Shown: positions 1 through 7,739 of the stretch, piece after piece
Numbering within the stretch: the first letter of the stretch is position 1
Layout: each line of letters starts with the position of its first letter
Assembly (NCBI GenBank): GCA_030407315.1
Contig: JALQPE010002779.1
Span: 1 to 18,272 of the forward strand
Origin: Asparagopsis taxiformis
Taxonomy: Eukaryota > Rhodophyta > Florideophyceae > Bonnemaisoniales > Bonnemaisoniaceae
Direction: 5' to 3'
Length of the DNA: 18,272 nucleotides
Program-made: the position numbers and the translations under genes
Notes under the pieces: model-generated
What the model was told of the DNA's origin: nothing
Seen by the model: only the letters and a program-made list of their open reading frames with translations
Database searches by the model: none

Positions 1-375
1 ACAGGGGGAAACGATGTCACCCTAGCATAACTTAGGCTTGAAGCCTGGAATCGACCCCATCGGTTGGGCGCCATTTAGCCTTACAGTTAGTGCTTACAGA
101 AGCCAGTGATGACCCCGCTCGGGGCGCGGTTCCGGTGCCTGGGGCCGTTTGTGGCCAAATTAGACACCCTGATTTGAATTAAAAATTTGGGCTATTCTCA
201 AAAACATGCACATGTGACATGTTTTTGAGATGGGGGTGTGCCGTACGGCACAATCGACCGCCCAAAATCGATGTTTTTTTTGCAATATTTTTTTGTGCCC
301 GAAATTGTAGATTTCTGGGCCGGCCAGGAATGCATATGAGTTAGGACATCCACCGGACGTCCATTTCAGGTGATC
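1..375 (+). repeat. R1 dispersed repeat, copy 1 (cut by window start)
   Basis: This is the first of ten copies of a roughly 390-500 bp repeat, named R1 here. In order it shows a GC-rich head with the inverted word CCCCGCTCGGGG, a GGCC-loop-GGCC element, a 34-bp near-palindrome with arms CTCAAAAACATG and CATGTTTTTGAG (about 197-230, one base short in this copy), the perfect 14-bp palindrome GTGCCGTACGGCAC at 238-251, an A/T-rich stretch, and a tail containing a GGACGTCC palindrome. The repeat gives way to unique sequence after about 375. No credible protein is encoded. The short reading frames that recur in R1 copies are by-products of the repeat. Confidence 0.9.
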
Positions 376-560
376 GTGTATCGTGCCCGTCCAGCCATTA
401 CCAGAAGCAAGTTGGCGATGAAGCACGTATAAACCCAATTGTTCTGCTATTTCTAGCATAGACCATCGAGTCTAGAGATGTGAGGGAATCGTCCTGGATC
501 ATGCTCCCACCCCCACTAGGGAATGGACCTCTAGTTTGGAAAGCATGGAACGGAAGTGCA
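376..560. other. Unique spacer between R1 copy 1 and the broken gene
   Basis: This unique, mildly A/T-rich sequence lies downstream of the 3' end of the minus-strand broken gene. I see no RNA gene, repeat or coding region. It may contain the former 3' untranslated region, but no clear polyadenylation signal stands out. Confidence 0.4.
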
Positions 561-839
561 TTATAGTAGGTTCATGATTGAAAGTGATAAGGAGATGATT
601 ATATTCTCGATAATTGTTTTGCTAAAGTAGTTGTTGTTAAGATATCTAGCCGTCGGAAAACTGTTCTTCCTCTTCGTCTCTCTATGATAGTGAACTAGAT
701 ATCCAGGTTGTCCCGGCAGAAGAGGCACTACCGGGGCCACACTCGGTGTGTGCATTACATCCTTGCGAGGTTCTGTCGTCTTCATCCGCATCATTCGGAG
801 CTGCCCTGTCTTCGGCCTACCATCTTTCTTGACCGGGAT

Positions 840-1480
840 GGGAAACAACTGTCTTGTGGCGAACATTGACAGGTGCGGTTGACTTTGCCTTGCAGACCGG
901 CGCGGAGCATTGGCGATGACTTCTTCTTCGAATCCCAACCGCCTGATGAAAACCAAACGAAACATTGTCGGGAATCGGATACGACGCATTCCTGAAATAC
1001 GTGTGATACCTCGTTGTCGTGTGTGACACAACTCTGTCGACATGCCCTGCCCCGGCATGTTGTACATGGCCGTGACCGATGAAGACTGAACGTGGCGGAA
1101 CGATTACCTTCTTCAGCTTCATCGTCTTGGCGTACATATCTAATTCCAGCGCTTTGGAAAAGACGTACTTGTGGGACCCTGGACACACCCAGATAGGGAA
1201 TGGGTCATCTCCGTGGCAATAACAAGTAACCCGAAGTTGATCTTTGCGGTCGCGAGGAGGAACAGGGGAAATCATTGTGTGGGACCTGCCGAGGACACCC
1301 CCTCCCGTTATCAAAAACCGTCCCCCCAGATGCCGGCATGACAAGTTTTTTCCTCCCGGTAAACCGCACTCCTCCAGCCCCTGTCAGCCGGACAAGGATT
1401 CCCAACCACACATCCAGCAGGGCTCGCCGCGTCACAAACTTGAACCGGTCGATATGCGTCTCATCGTTCTCGCATAGTCA
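840..1480 (-). other. 2OG-Fe(II) dioxygenase-like beta-helix remnant (C-terminus of broken gene)
   Basis: Enzymes of this superfamily use 2-oxoglutarate and Fe(II) to oxidise proteins, nucleic acids or small molecules. Iron is held by H-x-D and a distal His, and 2-oxoglutarate by an Arg after it. One frame (about 1480-1265) ends with the candidate H-x-D motif in RQVPHNDF. The next frame (about 1250-950) continues with PIWVCPGSHKYVF, VIVPPRSVFIGHGHVQHAGAG (shown in parts: VPPRSVFIG, HGHVQHAGAG) and RYHTYF, which match the distal His and the Arg in spacing and character. The two halves are therefore one domain split by a frameshift near 1260. All three signature elements are visible, so the intact ancestor was probably catalytic. 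The substrate cannot be told. Basidiomycete genomes are known to carry TET/JBP-type 2OG oxygenases near transposons, but I cannot place this domain in that family rather than another DSBH branch. Confidence 0.62.
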
Positions 1481-1796
1481 ACCATCAGTGGCGCGTAGAC
1501 GTGAAGCGAGCCCTCCCCTCATTCCGGTTCTTCTCGTCTGTTTCATCGTCCCCCGTATTGACAATGGGACTCCACAGCTGCCGGTTCCCAGGGTCCTTGT
1601 GCACCTGCTCCCCTCCCACGTCCCAAAAAGTACCGAAACAATCCTGGTTAGGAATTTCTTCCATGAGACCCAAGTCAAATGGGAACTTGTCCGACGCATC
1701 TAGGTAGCTTACATCCGCGAAATTGTGCATCACCGTATACCCTCGCTCGTTGATTTCCGTTCGGCAATTGTGGAAGTAGCCATACCAGTGCCGGCC

Positions 1797-1799
1797 TCA
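1797..1799 (-). other. In-frame TGA stop within the broken gene
   Basis: The frame reads KLEGFV, then TGA, then GRHWYGYFHNC and more than 80 protein-like residues to about 1488. Coding character on both sides in one frame points to a point mutation such as CGA to TGA. Confidence 0.5.
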
Positions 1800-3537
1800 T
1801 ACGAATCCTTCCAGCTTGTAGACATTCGCGCAACCTGAGCGAAGTCCAGCCTCGAGGGTAGACGTCGTGGTAGGCTCAACACATTCGCCTTGGCAGCCAT
1901 CTTCCACGCTGCGAAGAACATCGGATAGACGTGATCGATTTCGAATAGCACACGAGCCCGATGTTCTTCCGGAATATGCAGCCCCTCAAACACAGGGTCC
2001 ATCGCCACTTGCTTCAAATACCTCACCTCTCTGCCCTCCTCATCGATTTCCACACTCTCCAATAACAACCTGAGCTCAATCGGGGCAGACAGCCCAACCC
2101 TCACCGATGCGATGACATCCGCGGGACGCTGCGCCAGATGATGCCCTTCGGCTCGTCTTCGAAATCGTCAGGAAGAGACGGCATACGGTCGTCGAAGAGG
2201 AGGTCGTCTTCAGAAGAGAGTCACGAACGATGTAACCGTCTTCATCGACTTCCACTCCTTCCGGAACAGTGAATGTAATTGTCACTTCGCGGACCCCCTT
2301 GCTTTCGACTTGGCCCTCGTCTGCCCCCTGTTTTTCTTCCTCGTCCGAAGCGGTATGGACAGATTCTTGGTTGGGGGAGTCGCACCAGCACGTTTGGTTA
2401 TCTTGGGGGACAATCTCAACGGCAGAATCGGGGGAAACGGGCGGAGTCTTCGTCAACCTCATCACCGGAAGCAGTGGCTTGTTGTTGATCGGTGGGTTTA
2501 TCAACAACGGCCTGCTCTTCTTCCCCGGCGATTGTTGTACCACAACCGGCTCTTCTTCCTCGAGGCGTGTGCTCCCGTCGAGCGAAGTCGCTGTGAACTC
2601 GGCCGGATGCCATGCGAAGCAGGCTCAGTTCGACATTCCGCTGCTTCTTGTGAGTGAGTCTCACATTGGCAGCAGAAGGGCGGCGTTTGCGTCGAGCCTT
2701 AGTCTTCTTCTCAATGTCGGATTGAAAAACTCTTTCCAGTTCGTTTCCAAATCCTGTAAACGCGTGGTTCTCCGTCGCATTCGAAACACCTCACTGCTCC
2801 GGTCGTCCCCTCTATACATTGCAATGGCATTGGTGAGATGCCATTGCAACCTCCTTCGGCTGCTTAACCGACCCATTGCCATCTCTGTGCTCGAGAAATG
2901 ACTTGCGCATAATACTCTTTGGGGCGCCCAAACGCAGCGTACAGAGAATTTGCTATTGCAGTCACGCGACGGACGTATGTATAAAAGTCGTTCACGTCAA
3001 AGCGTCCATCCGGACGTCCGCCATGAGCAGGGTTCAAGTACTCCAAAGACCACGCAAGACGAAGACAAAGTTTTCTTCCACAACTCGCGCACTATCTCTT
3101 GTGGTCCAGGTGCGTTATCCCAATCTCGTTGCGGCGCTCGGAATTGTTCAGCTCACGCAACACGTCGTCGAGAACAGGATGCTTCAGCGTTGCTATAGCC
3201 AAACGCGTCCACCGCCGAGCCGTGTTCGTCGAATTCATCATCCCCATGATGCGCCTCGAACAATGTTCGGATGACATCAGACTCACGCAAGTCGCCAGCG
3301 TTTTTCCACGTTGTTTGCAACAGCAATCGTACGGATGAACTGCTGGATGGACGACAAGATTCGAACCAGGGAGCGCCCGTCAGTTGCGTCCCAGTCGTAT
3401 GGTTCGACTCTGCACTCTTGGGATGATCTCATGAGGCTGGAGATCACTGTCGTCCTTGCGGCGCGAAGGTAGTACACATCCAGAGGCTGAGTAACCCAGC
3501 GCAAGCGGTTTGCCTCCTGTGGCAGCTTGGTTCTGTG

Positions 3538-3540
3538 CTA
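3538..3540 (-). other. In-frame TAG stop within the broken gene
   Basis: The ParB-like frame continues through ADDFTRLTR to TAG and then on, in the same frame, into HRTKLPQEANRLRWV and about 80 further residues. The simplest reading is a CAG to TAG (or similar) substitution. That makes this a nonsense mutation rather than the natural end of the protein. Confidence 0.6.
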
Positions 3541-3543
3541 ACG

Positions 3544-3890
3544 GGTGAGGCGCGTGAAGTCATCCGCAATGCTATGCATAGCATTGAGACGATGCAGTCC
3601 GTCGATCACGGTCACGTTCGCATTGGCATGGAATTTGCATTCGGAACAGACGCGTGTCGGCGGACAAATGCGTGTTCTGCGACCTCAGCACCGTCACAGT
3701 GATACGCGAAGAGCTCACATACCCCACCGCCAACATATTGTTGCGCAGGTCCTCCACGTGGTCTTCTTTGACATCGCGAAGGGTCCACGGCCGGTTCCAC
3801 TAGCTGCCTCACCAACACAGTCGCTCCTTCTCCGACGTAATCCGACGTCACAAACTTGGCACCATAATTTGCGTCCCCTCTGCTCACGAA
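3544..3890 (-). other. ParB-like (ParB/sulfiredoxin fold) segment within the broken gene
   Basis: Three frame-shifted pieces line up as a ParB-N-like domain. The first contains GAKFVTSDYVGEGATVLVRQ. The second reads RDVKEDHVEDLRNNMLAVGY and then RITVTVL, like the ParB element in which a helix is followed by PI-V. The third reads ANVTVIDGLHRLNAMHSIADD, shown by its key part VIDGLHRLNAM, which matches the ParB signature D-G-x-x-R-x-x-A. ParB-fold domains bind DNA and nucleotide, or act as nucleases, in plasmid partition, phage and DNA-modification proteins. Eukaryotic occurrences are few and often in mobile elements. A one-base shift separates each piece. The assignment rests on motif reading only, without a profile search. 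Confidence 0.55.
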
Positions 3891-4719
3891 TGCTTTCCGC
3901 CACCTCCGGTTCGTCGTCCACCTCGGTACGTCCTGCGTAGTAGCTTCGGTGACGTTGGAGCGAGCAGGGTGCTTCGTGCCTCCACTGGAGGCTCTGGCGA
4001 GCGGAGCAGGGCGCTTCGTGCCTCCCGAAACCGGGACGGAGCGTGCTGGATGCTTCGTACCCCCGAACCAGTGATTTCGCCTGCTGGACCGGTACTGGGC
4101 ATCCGTCCCGAGCTGGCCTGGTTCGTCGCTGCGTGCTTTGAAGTTTTACGCTCAGCAGGGGTACGAATGTCGCTAGAGCCATCCTCCGCAGCGGGGCGCA
4201 TCATCCGAGTATCCCAAAAGGTAAAACGCCGCGGCGTATGCTCCACCCATCGTCTCCGGCGGTCCTCGGCGCCATCAAACATGTACGGGAACGGGAGGTC
4301 CTTGAACTTGTCCTTAGTCGCAATGTTGCGCACGACGATATAGTCGGCCTCGTCGGTTTCCGGCAGCTTGTGGTTGTGCAGCGTGCGCGGAAGGCCAACA
4401 TCGCCACAGCAGTGCCACCGAAGCCGTCCCCAATATGCACAGCCGCACCGTCCACGTCCGCAAACAAGTCGACATCGACGCCGCGCTTGAGTCCGCGCGA
4501 CTCCGCTGACGCGCTCACTTGATCGCGCAAACCGTTGAAAACAAACTGCTGAAATGCGTATCCGCCATGGTTGTTGAGTTGGAAAGGAAAGAGATGGTTG
4601 ACGTTGACGTATTCGAGTGATGTGGATGGTATGTTTCACGTTAAGTTGAAGAATGGTCGTGAACGCCAATCGCTGGAAATAATAACACAATACAACCGAA
4701 ATTTTGTTAGGTACACACA

Positions 4720-4908
4720 CCTATCGTGACCGCTGGAATGCAAGACAGGCAATCGAGATGTGAGTGTCCGTTCAGAACGGGCCCGAGTCGGGCTCTCGAA
4801 ACCTGACGAGGTGGCGTGAAGCAGGCAGTGTCCTTGATGTGTAATGTGTTAAAATTACAGCTGTCAAGCTAGGCGGCTTTTGGGCGGCTGCGAGCCCCCT
4901 TTATCCGG
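4720..4908. other. Region upstream of the broken gene, no gene seen
   Basis: This sequence separates the 5' end of the broken minus-strand gene from the next R1 copy. It could hold part of an intron or promoter: GTGTGTGT and CCTAAC on the minus strand (about 4705-4725), followed by TTATTATTTCCAG, resemble splice donor, branch and acceptor signals. Around 4777-4797 there is a small GC-rich inverted repeat, CGGGCCCGAGTCGGGCTCTCG. No coding region is supported. Confidence 0.3.
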
Positions 4909-5271
4909 GGAACACCCTGATTTGAGTTAAAATTTGGGCTATTCTCAAAAACATGCACATGTGAACATGTTTTGAGATGGGGGTGTGCCGTACGGCACAA
5001 TCGACCCGCCCAAATCGTTGATTTTTGCAAGATTTTTTGTGCCCGAAATTTTAGAATTTCTGGGCTGGCCAGCAGTGCATCTGAGATGGACATCCACCGG
5101 ACGTCCATTTCAGGTTGGTCGTGTGCTGCCTACATCCACGCATTGCAGCAACTAAGCAGGCGGGTTCACTACTAATATAAAGTGCACGGAATATGAGTAA
5201 CGTGATGGGTGAGTAGTGTTTCTGTTGAGGGAGTAAGGCGGGACCATGATGAAACACGGAAGAAGATTTCT
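4909..5271 (+). repeat. R1 repeat, copy 2 (5'-truncated)
   Basis: This copy starts at ACACCCTGATTTGA, so it lacks the GC-rich head, and then keeps the R1 order: the long near-palindrome at about 4943-4976, GTGCCGTACGGCAC at 4985-4998, the A/T-rich tract, and the tail with GGACGTCC near 5098. The tail extends further than in copy 1, through CACTACTAATATAAAGTGCACGG. It joins copy 3 directly. Confidence 0.9.
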
Positions 5272-5671
5272 CCTAGCATAACTTAGGCTTGAAGCCTGCA
5301 ATCGGCCCATCTTCCGGCGCCATTTAGCCTCACAGTTAGTGCTTACAGAAGCCAGTGATGACCCCGCTCGGGGCGGCGGCCGGTTCCTGGGGCCGTTGTG
5401 GCCAAATTAGACACCCTGATTTGAATTAAAATTTGGGCTATTTCTCAAAACATGCACATGTGAACATGTTTTTGAAATGGGGGTGTGCCGTACGGCACAA
5501 ACGACCCGCTGAAATCGTTGATTTTTTACAATTTTTTTGTGCCCGAAATTTTAGAATTTCCGGGCTGGCCAGCAGTGCAATCGAGCTGGACATCCACCAC
5601 CGGACGTGCATTTCAGGTTGGTCGTGAGAGAGTGGGGTGGGACCATGATGGAACAAGGACCAAGACTGTCC
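5272..5671 (+). repeat. R1 repeat, copy 3
   Basis: A full unit opens with CTAGCATAACTTAGGCTTGA and contains the GC-rich head, the long near-palindrome (about 5442-5476) and GTGCCGTACGGCAC at 5485-5498. The distance from the same palindrome in copy 2 is exactly 500 bases. The tail is shortened and runs into copy 4, so copies 2-4 form a head-to-tail array. Confidence 0.9.
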
Positions 5672-6085
5672 CTGGCGTATTGAGCCTGAAATTGACCCTT
5701 TGTCAGACGCCATTTAGCCTTACAGTTAGTGCTTACAGAAGCCAGTGACAACCCCACTCGGGGCGGCGGTTGGTTCCTGGGGCCGTTGTGGCCAAATTAG
5801 ACACCCTGATTTGAATTAAAATTTTGGCTATTCTCAAAACATGCACATGTGAACATGTTTTTGAGATGGGGGTGTGCCGTACGGCACAATCGACCCGCTG
5901 AAATCGATGTTTTTTGCAATATTTTTCTCCCCTGAATTGTAGAATTTCTGGGCTGGACAGCAATGCAACTGAGCTGGACATCCACCGGGCGTCCATTTCA
6001 ACTTGGTCTTGTATTTTTGCATCTGCACGCATAACAGCAACCAAGCAGTCAGGTTCACTGCTCGGACGAAGTGCACCTAGAGTGT
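5672..6085 (+). repeat. R1 repeat, copy 4
   Basis: The third unit of the left array has GTGCCGTACGGCAC at 5874-5887, 389 bases after that of copy 3 because the tail of copy 3 is short. The near-palindrome is at about 5831-5865. The tail ends near 6085, where unique sequence leads into the SET-domain fragment. Confidence 0.88.
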
Positions 6086-6228
6086 GAACGATTGGTTTTT
6101 GACAGGCGAGTACTGCCGAATAGGTTTCACCCTGGACTAATGGTGGCTGGACATTCTGCATTATATGATATACTTCAACTCTGGAACGTAGCTTTATTTG
6201 TAGTCGAAATGAAACATCTTTCGTGACC

Positions 6229-6716
6229 CTAATTCCATGCTCTAAACGCTGTCCCATAATGAACGTAGAGCTCCTGCCCCGGACGGAATCGCGGATTGCA
6301 CGTACTACAATGATCTTCGGATTTTCTAGGTCCTTCGCCTTGAGCTTCTTCCCCGTCGAACCGCTGCTGTAGTTCTCGACAAACTCGACGTTGGCCATCC
6401 GCCTGGTGTCTTCCGCCGGAGTGTCCTCACCTCGCAAATACGCGGGTCGTTGATGAACTGCGCCGAACAGAACGGAGCCGGACAATCCAAATTGGATGCT
6501 CGATGTTTTCGTCGTCCTCCGCTGTTGCATACAGCTTGATAGCATAACATCAAGAATGTTTCCTTCGTTATCGCCATGTGCCCTCTCCGTACGCGAACCT
6601 CATCGACTCCTTGCTCATATCAGAGTACACAACAGTTCCGTAGTATGCACATACTTCGTCACCAACATTAAAATGTCTGGTCAGCGAAGAGCCCTCTTCC
6701 TGCATTTGGATGCTTT
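6229..6716 (-). pseudogene. SET-domain lysine methyltransferase fragment
   Basis: SET proteins transfer a methyl group from S-adenosylmethionine to lysine, usually on histones. Four frame-shifted minus-strand pieces fit the second half of a SET domain in order: HFNVGDEVCAYYGTVV (about 6670-6625), CSAQFINDPR (about 6473-6444, matching the R-F-I-N core), NVEFVENYSSG followed by IIVVRAIRD (about 6393-6290), and PGQELYVHYGTAF just before a TAG at 6229-6231 (matching G-E-E-L-x-x-x-Y-G). At least three frameshifts separate them. The N-terminal half is missing because the coding sequence ends abruptly at 6716/6717, where a repeat terminus starts. The invariant Asn and the C-terminal Tyr are still present. 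It is probably a decayed gene or gene fragment; the histone target cannot be deduced. Confidence 0.66.
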
Positions 6717-6763
6717 CGTCTGTGTTTTCGGAAGTGGACGCGGACGTCCAGTCTCTCTAGTAC
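6717..6763 (+). repeat. Left terminal motif of a candidate mobile element
   Basis: The 47 bases begin CGTCTGTGTT, pass through CGGAA and GGACGCGGACGTCC, and end CTCTAGTAC. Read in reverse complement, the same word order is found at 18201-18247, with about 41 of 47 positions equal. Both occurrences abut gene remnants (SET on the left, the ParB/dioxygenase gene on the right), as expected for the ends of an inserted element. No target-site duplication beyond a shared CG was found. Confidence 0.55.
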
Positions 6764-6850
6764 GGGTCCTAGTCGGCCCCGAGATTTACTAGAACAAATG
6801 AACGTCCGCGTCCGAAAAAAAATAAAATTTTTTGGATGCGGACGTCCACT
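6724..6850. repeat. Small foldback of GGACGTCC-type ends
   Basis: GGACGCGGACGTCC near 6736 is answered by GAACGTCCGCGTCC at about 6799-6812, enclosing a roughly 100-bp foldback with CTAGTA and TACTAG inside. A second hairpin pairs ACGTCCGCGTCC with GGATGCGGACGT around an A/T-rich loop (about 6801-6844). It looks like a MITE-sized remnant, or stacked ends of related elements. Confidence 0.5.
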
Positions 6851-7150
6851 TTCTCTAGTACGTTCGGCGGAATACTAGGACCCGACATCCACTTTCTCTA
6901 GTACGTTCGGCGGAATACTAGGACCCGACATCCAATTTCTCTAGTACATTCAGCGGAATACTAGGACCCGACATCCAATTTCTCTAGTACATTCAGCGGG
7001 ATCCTAGGACCCGACATCCACTTTCTCTAGTACGTTCGGCGGAATACTAGGACCCGACATCCACTTTCTCTAGTACGTTTGGCGGAGTACTAGGACCCGA
7101 CATCCAGTTTTTCTAGTACGTTTGGCCGGATACTAGGACCCGACATCCAG
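6845..7150. repeat. 43-bp minisatellite, about seven copies
   Basis: The marker GGACCCGACA recurs at 6878, 6921, 6964, 7007, 7050, 7093 and 7136, always 43 bases apart. Each unit contains the hairpin arms CTAGTA and TACTAG around a 12-base loop (CGTTCGGCGGAA and variants). Most copies differ by a few substitutions and none by length. It is related in words to the terminal region at 17955-18247. Confidence 0.95.
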
Positions 7151-7273
7151 TATACAATATATCAGCAAAAACCCGGAGGGAAGAAATTACAGCGGATGGT
7201 AAATTAAGGGCCCATATCGGACCGTATTTTATTCTCTCATTTACGAAACTGCTCGTATACAATACGTCTCTCT
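7151..7273. other. A/T-rich spacer, no gene seen
   Basis: This short unique stretch separates the 43-bp and the 24-bp arrays. No coding or RNA feature is apparent. Confidence 0.4.
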
Positions 7274-7411
7274 AGAATAGGAAATACATATCTGGTCAGA
7301 ATAGGAAATAAATACCCGGTTAGAATAGGAAATACGTATCAAGCCAGGATACGGAATATGTATCCAGCTAGAATATGGAATACGTATCCAGCCAGAATAC
7401 AAAATACCTGT
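7274..7411. repeat. 24-bp tandem repeat, about 5.7 copies
   Basis: Units follow the pattern AGAATAGGAAATACGTATCC plus four bases. The period of exactly 24 bases is a multiple of three, so a minus-strand frame (7241-7429) reads an imperfect octapeptide such as PYSGWIRI, PYSSWIHI, PYPGLIRI and SYSNRVFI. Expression of this 62-residue frame is not supported by anything else. Confidence 0.85.
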
Positions 7412-7739
7412 CAGCATACCGTCGATCACCCATCTCCCTCACTATCGCGTTCTCCCTACCATCCGAACGCCATGCACCACCATCCGCACATACTTCAAGA
7501 ACCCTCACGACCTAGATTACAAAAAATCTGCTCCTTCCCAATACCATCCCCGCTTTCCTCGACACCACCCCAGCCCATTAAATCATCAAGACATGAAACA
7601 CGAACATGGTCAGCAAAATCTTACACGACTTGAAACCCACTCTTACTTCTATCGTATGCCTGAAAATATACACATACCAGAAACACCTCACAGCTTCATT
7701 CCCCATCTTCCTAGATCCCTTCTTCACTCTCCCTGAGTC
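7412..7739 (-). other. C/A-rich segment with a possible terminal exon
   Basis: The plus strand is poor in G, as in the array that follows. A minus-strand frame from about 7765 to a TAA at 7578 reads DAGVVKQEWQDSGRVKKGSR and then about 40 more residues, in the same frame as the 27-bp blocks of the array (which read DAGMVMTE). It could be the last exon of a gene that includes the array. No homology is recognised and the call is weak. Confidence 0.22.

Larger units (their letters stand above)
561..4700 (-). pseudogene. Large broken gene: ParB-like segment plus C-terminal 2OG-Fe(II) dioxygenase-like domain
   Basis: A series of protein-like segments on the minus strand follow one another without large gaps but jump between the three frames about a dozen times. 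Going 5' to 3' they are: an unidentified N-terminal region (about 4640-4390); a Pro/Ser/Arg-rich linker (about 4390-3930); a ParB-like segment (3890-3544); an unidentified alpha-helical-looking region (3537-2880); a very basic, nuclear-localisation-like stretch (about 2765-2640); an acidic linker (about 2540-2130); and a C-terminal 2OG-Fe(II) dioxygenase-like fold (about 1480-840) with a basic tail ending in a stop at 561. Frame changes without intervening sequence, plus in-frame stops at 3538-3540 and 1797-1799, argue for a pseudogene rather than introns. Single-base assembly errors could explain some shifts. The true start is not visible: no ATG lies in frame before the first segment. A splice-acceptor-like TTATTATTTCCAG near 4672-4684 suggests an upstream exon. 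The product was probably nuclear, by inference. Confidence 0.7.

Noticed and set aside
2269..2901. A 210-residue plus-strand frame across the broken gene.
   Set aside because: It is antisense to protein-like minus-strand segments and has no recognisable domain. It is best seen as a shadow frame.
2996..3020. GGACGTCC word inside the broken gene taken as another R1 or terminal copy.
   Set aside because: It lies within coding sequence reading HGGRPDGRFDVN and has no flanking repeat similarity, so it is a chance match.
6845..7411. Possible CRISPR array from the regular 43-bp and 24-bp repeats.
   Set aside because: Whole units repeat with no unique spacers, the context is eukaryotic, and no cas-like genes are present.
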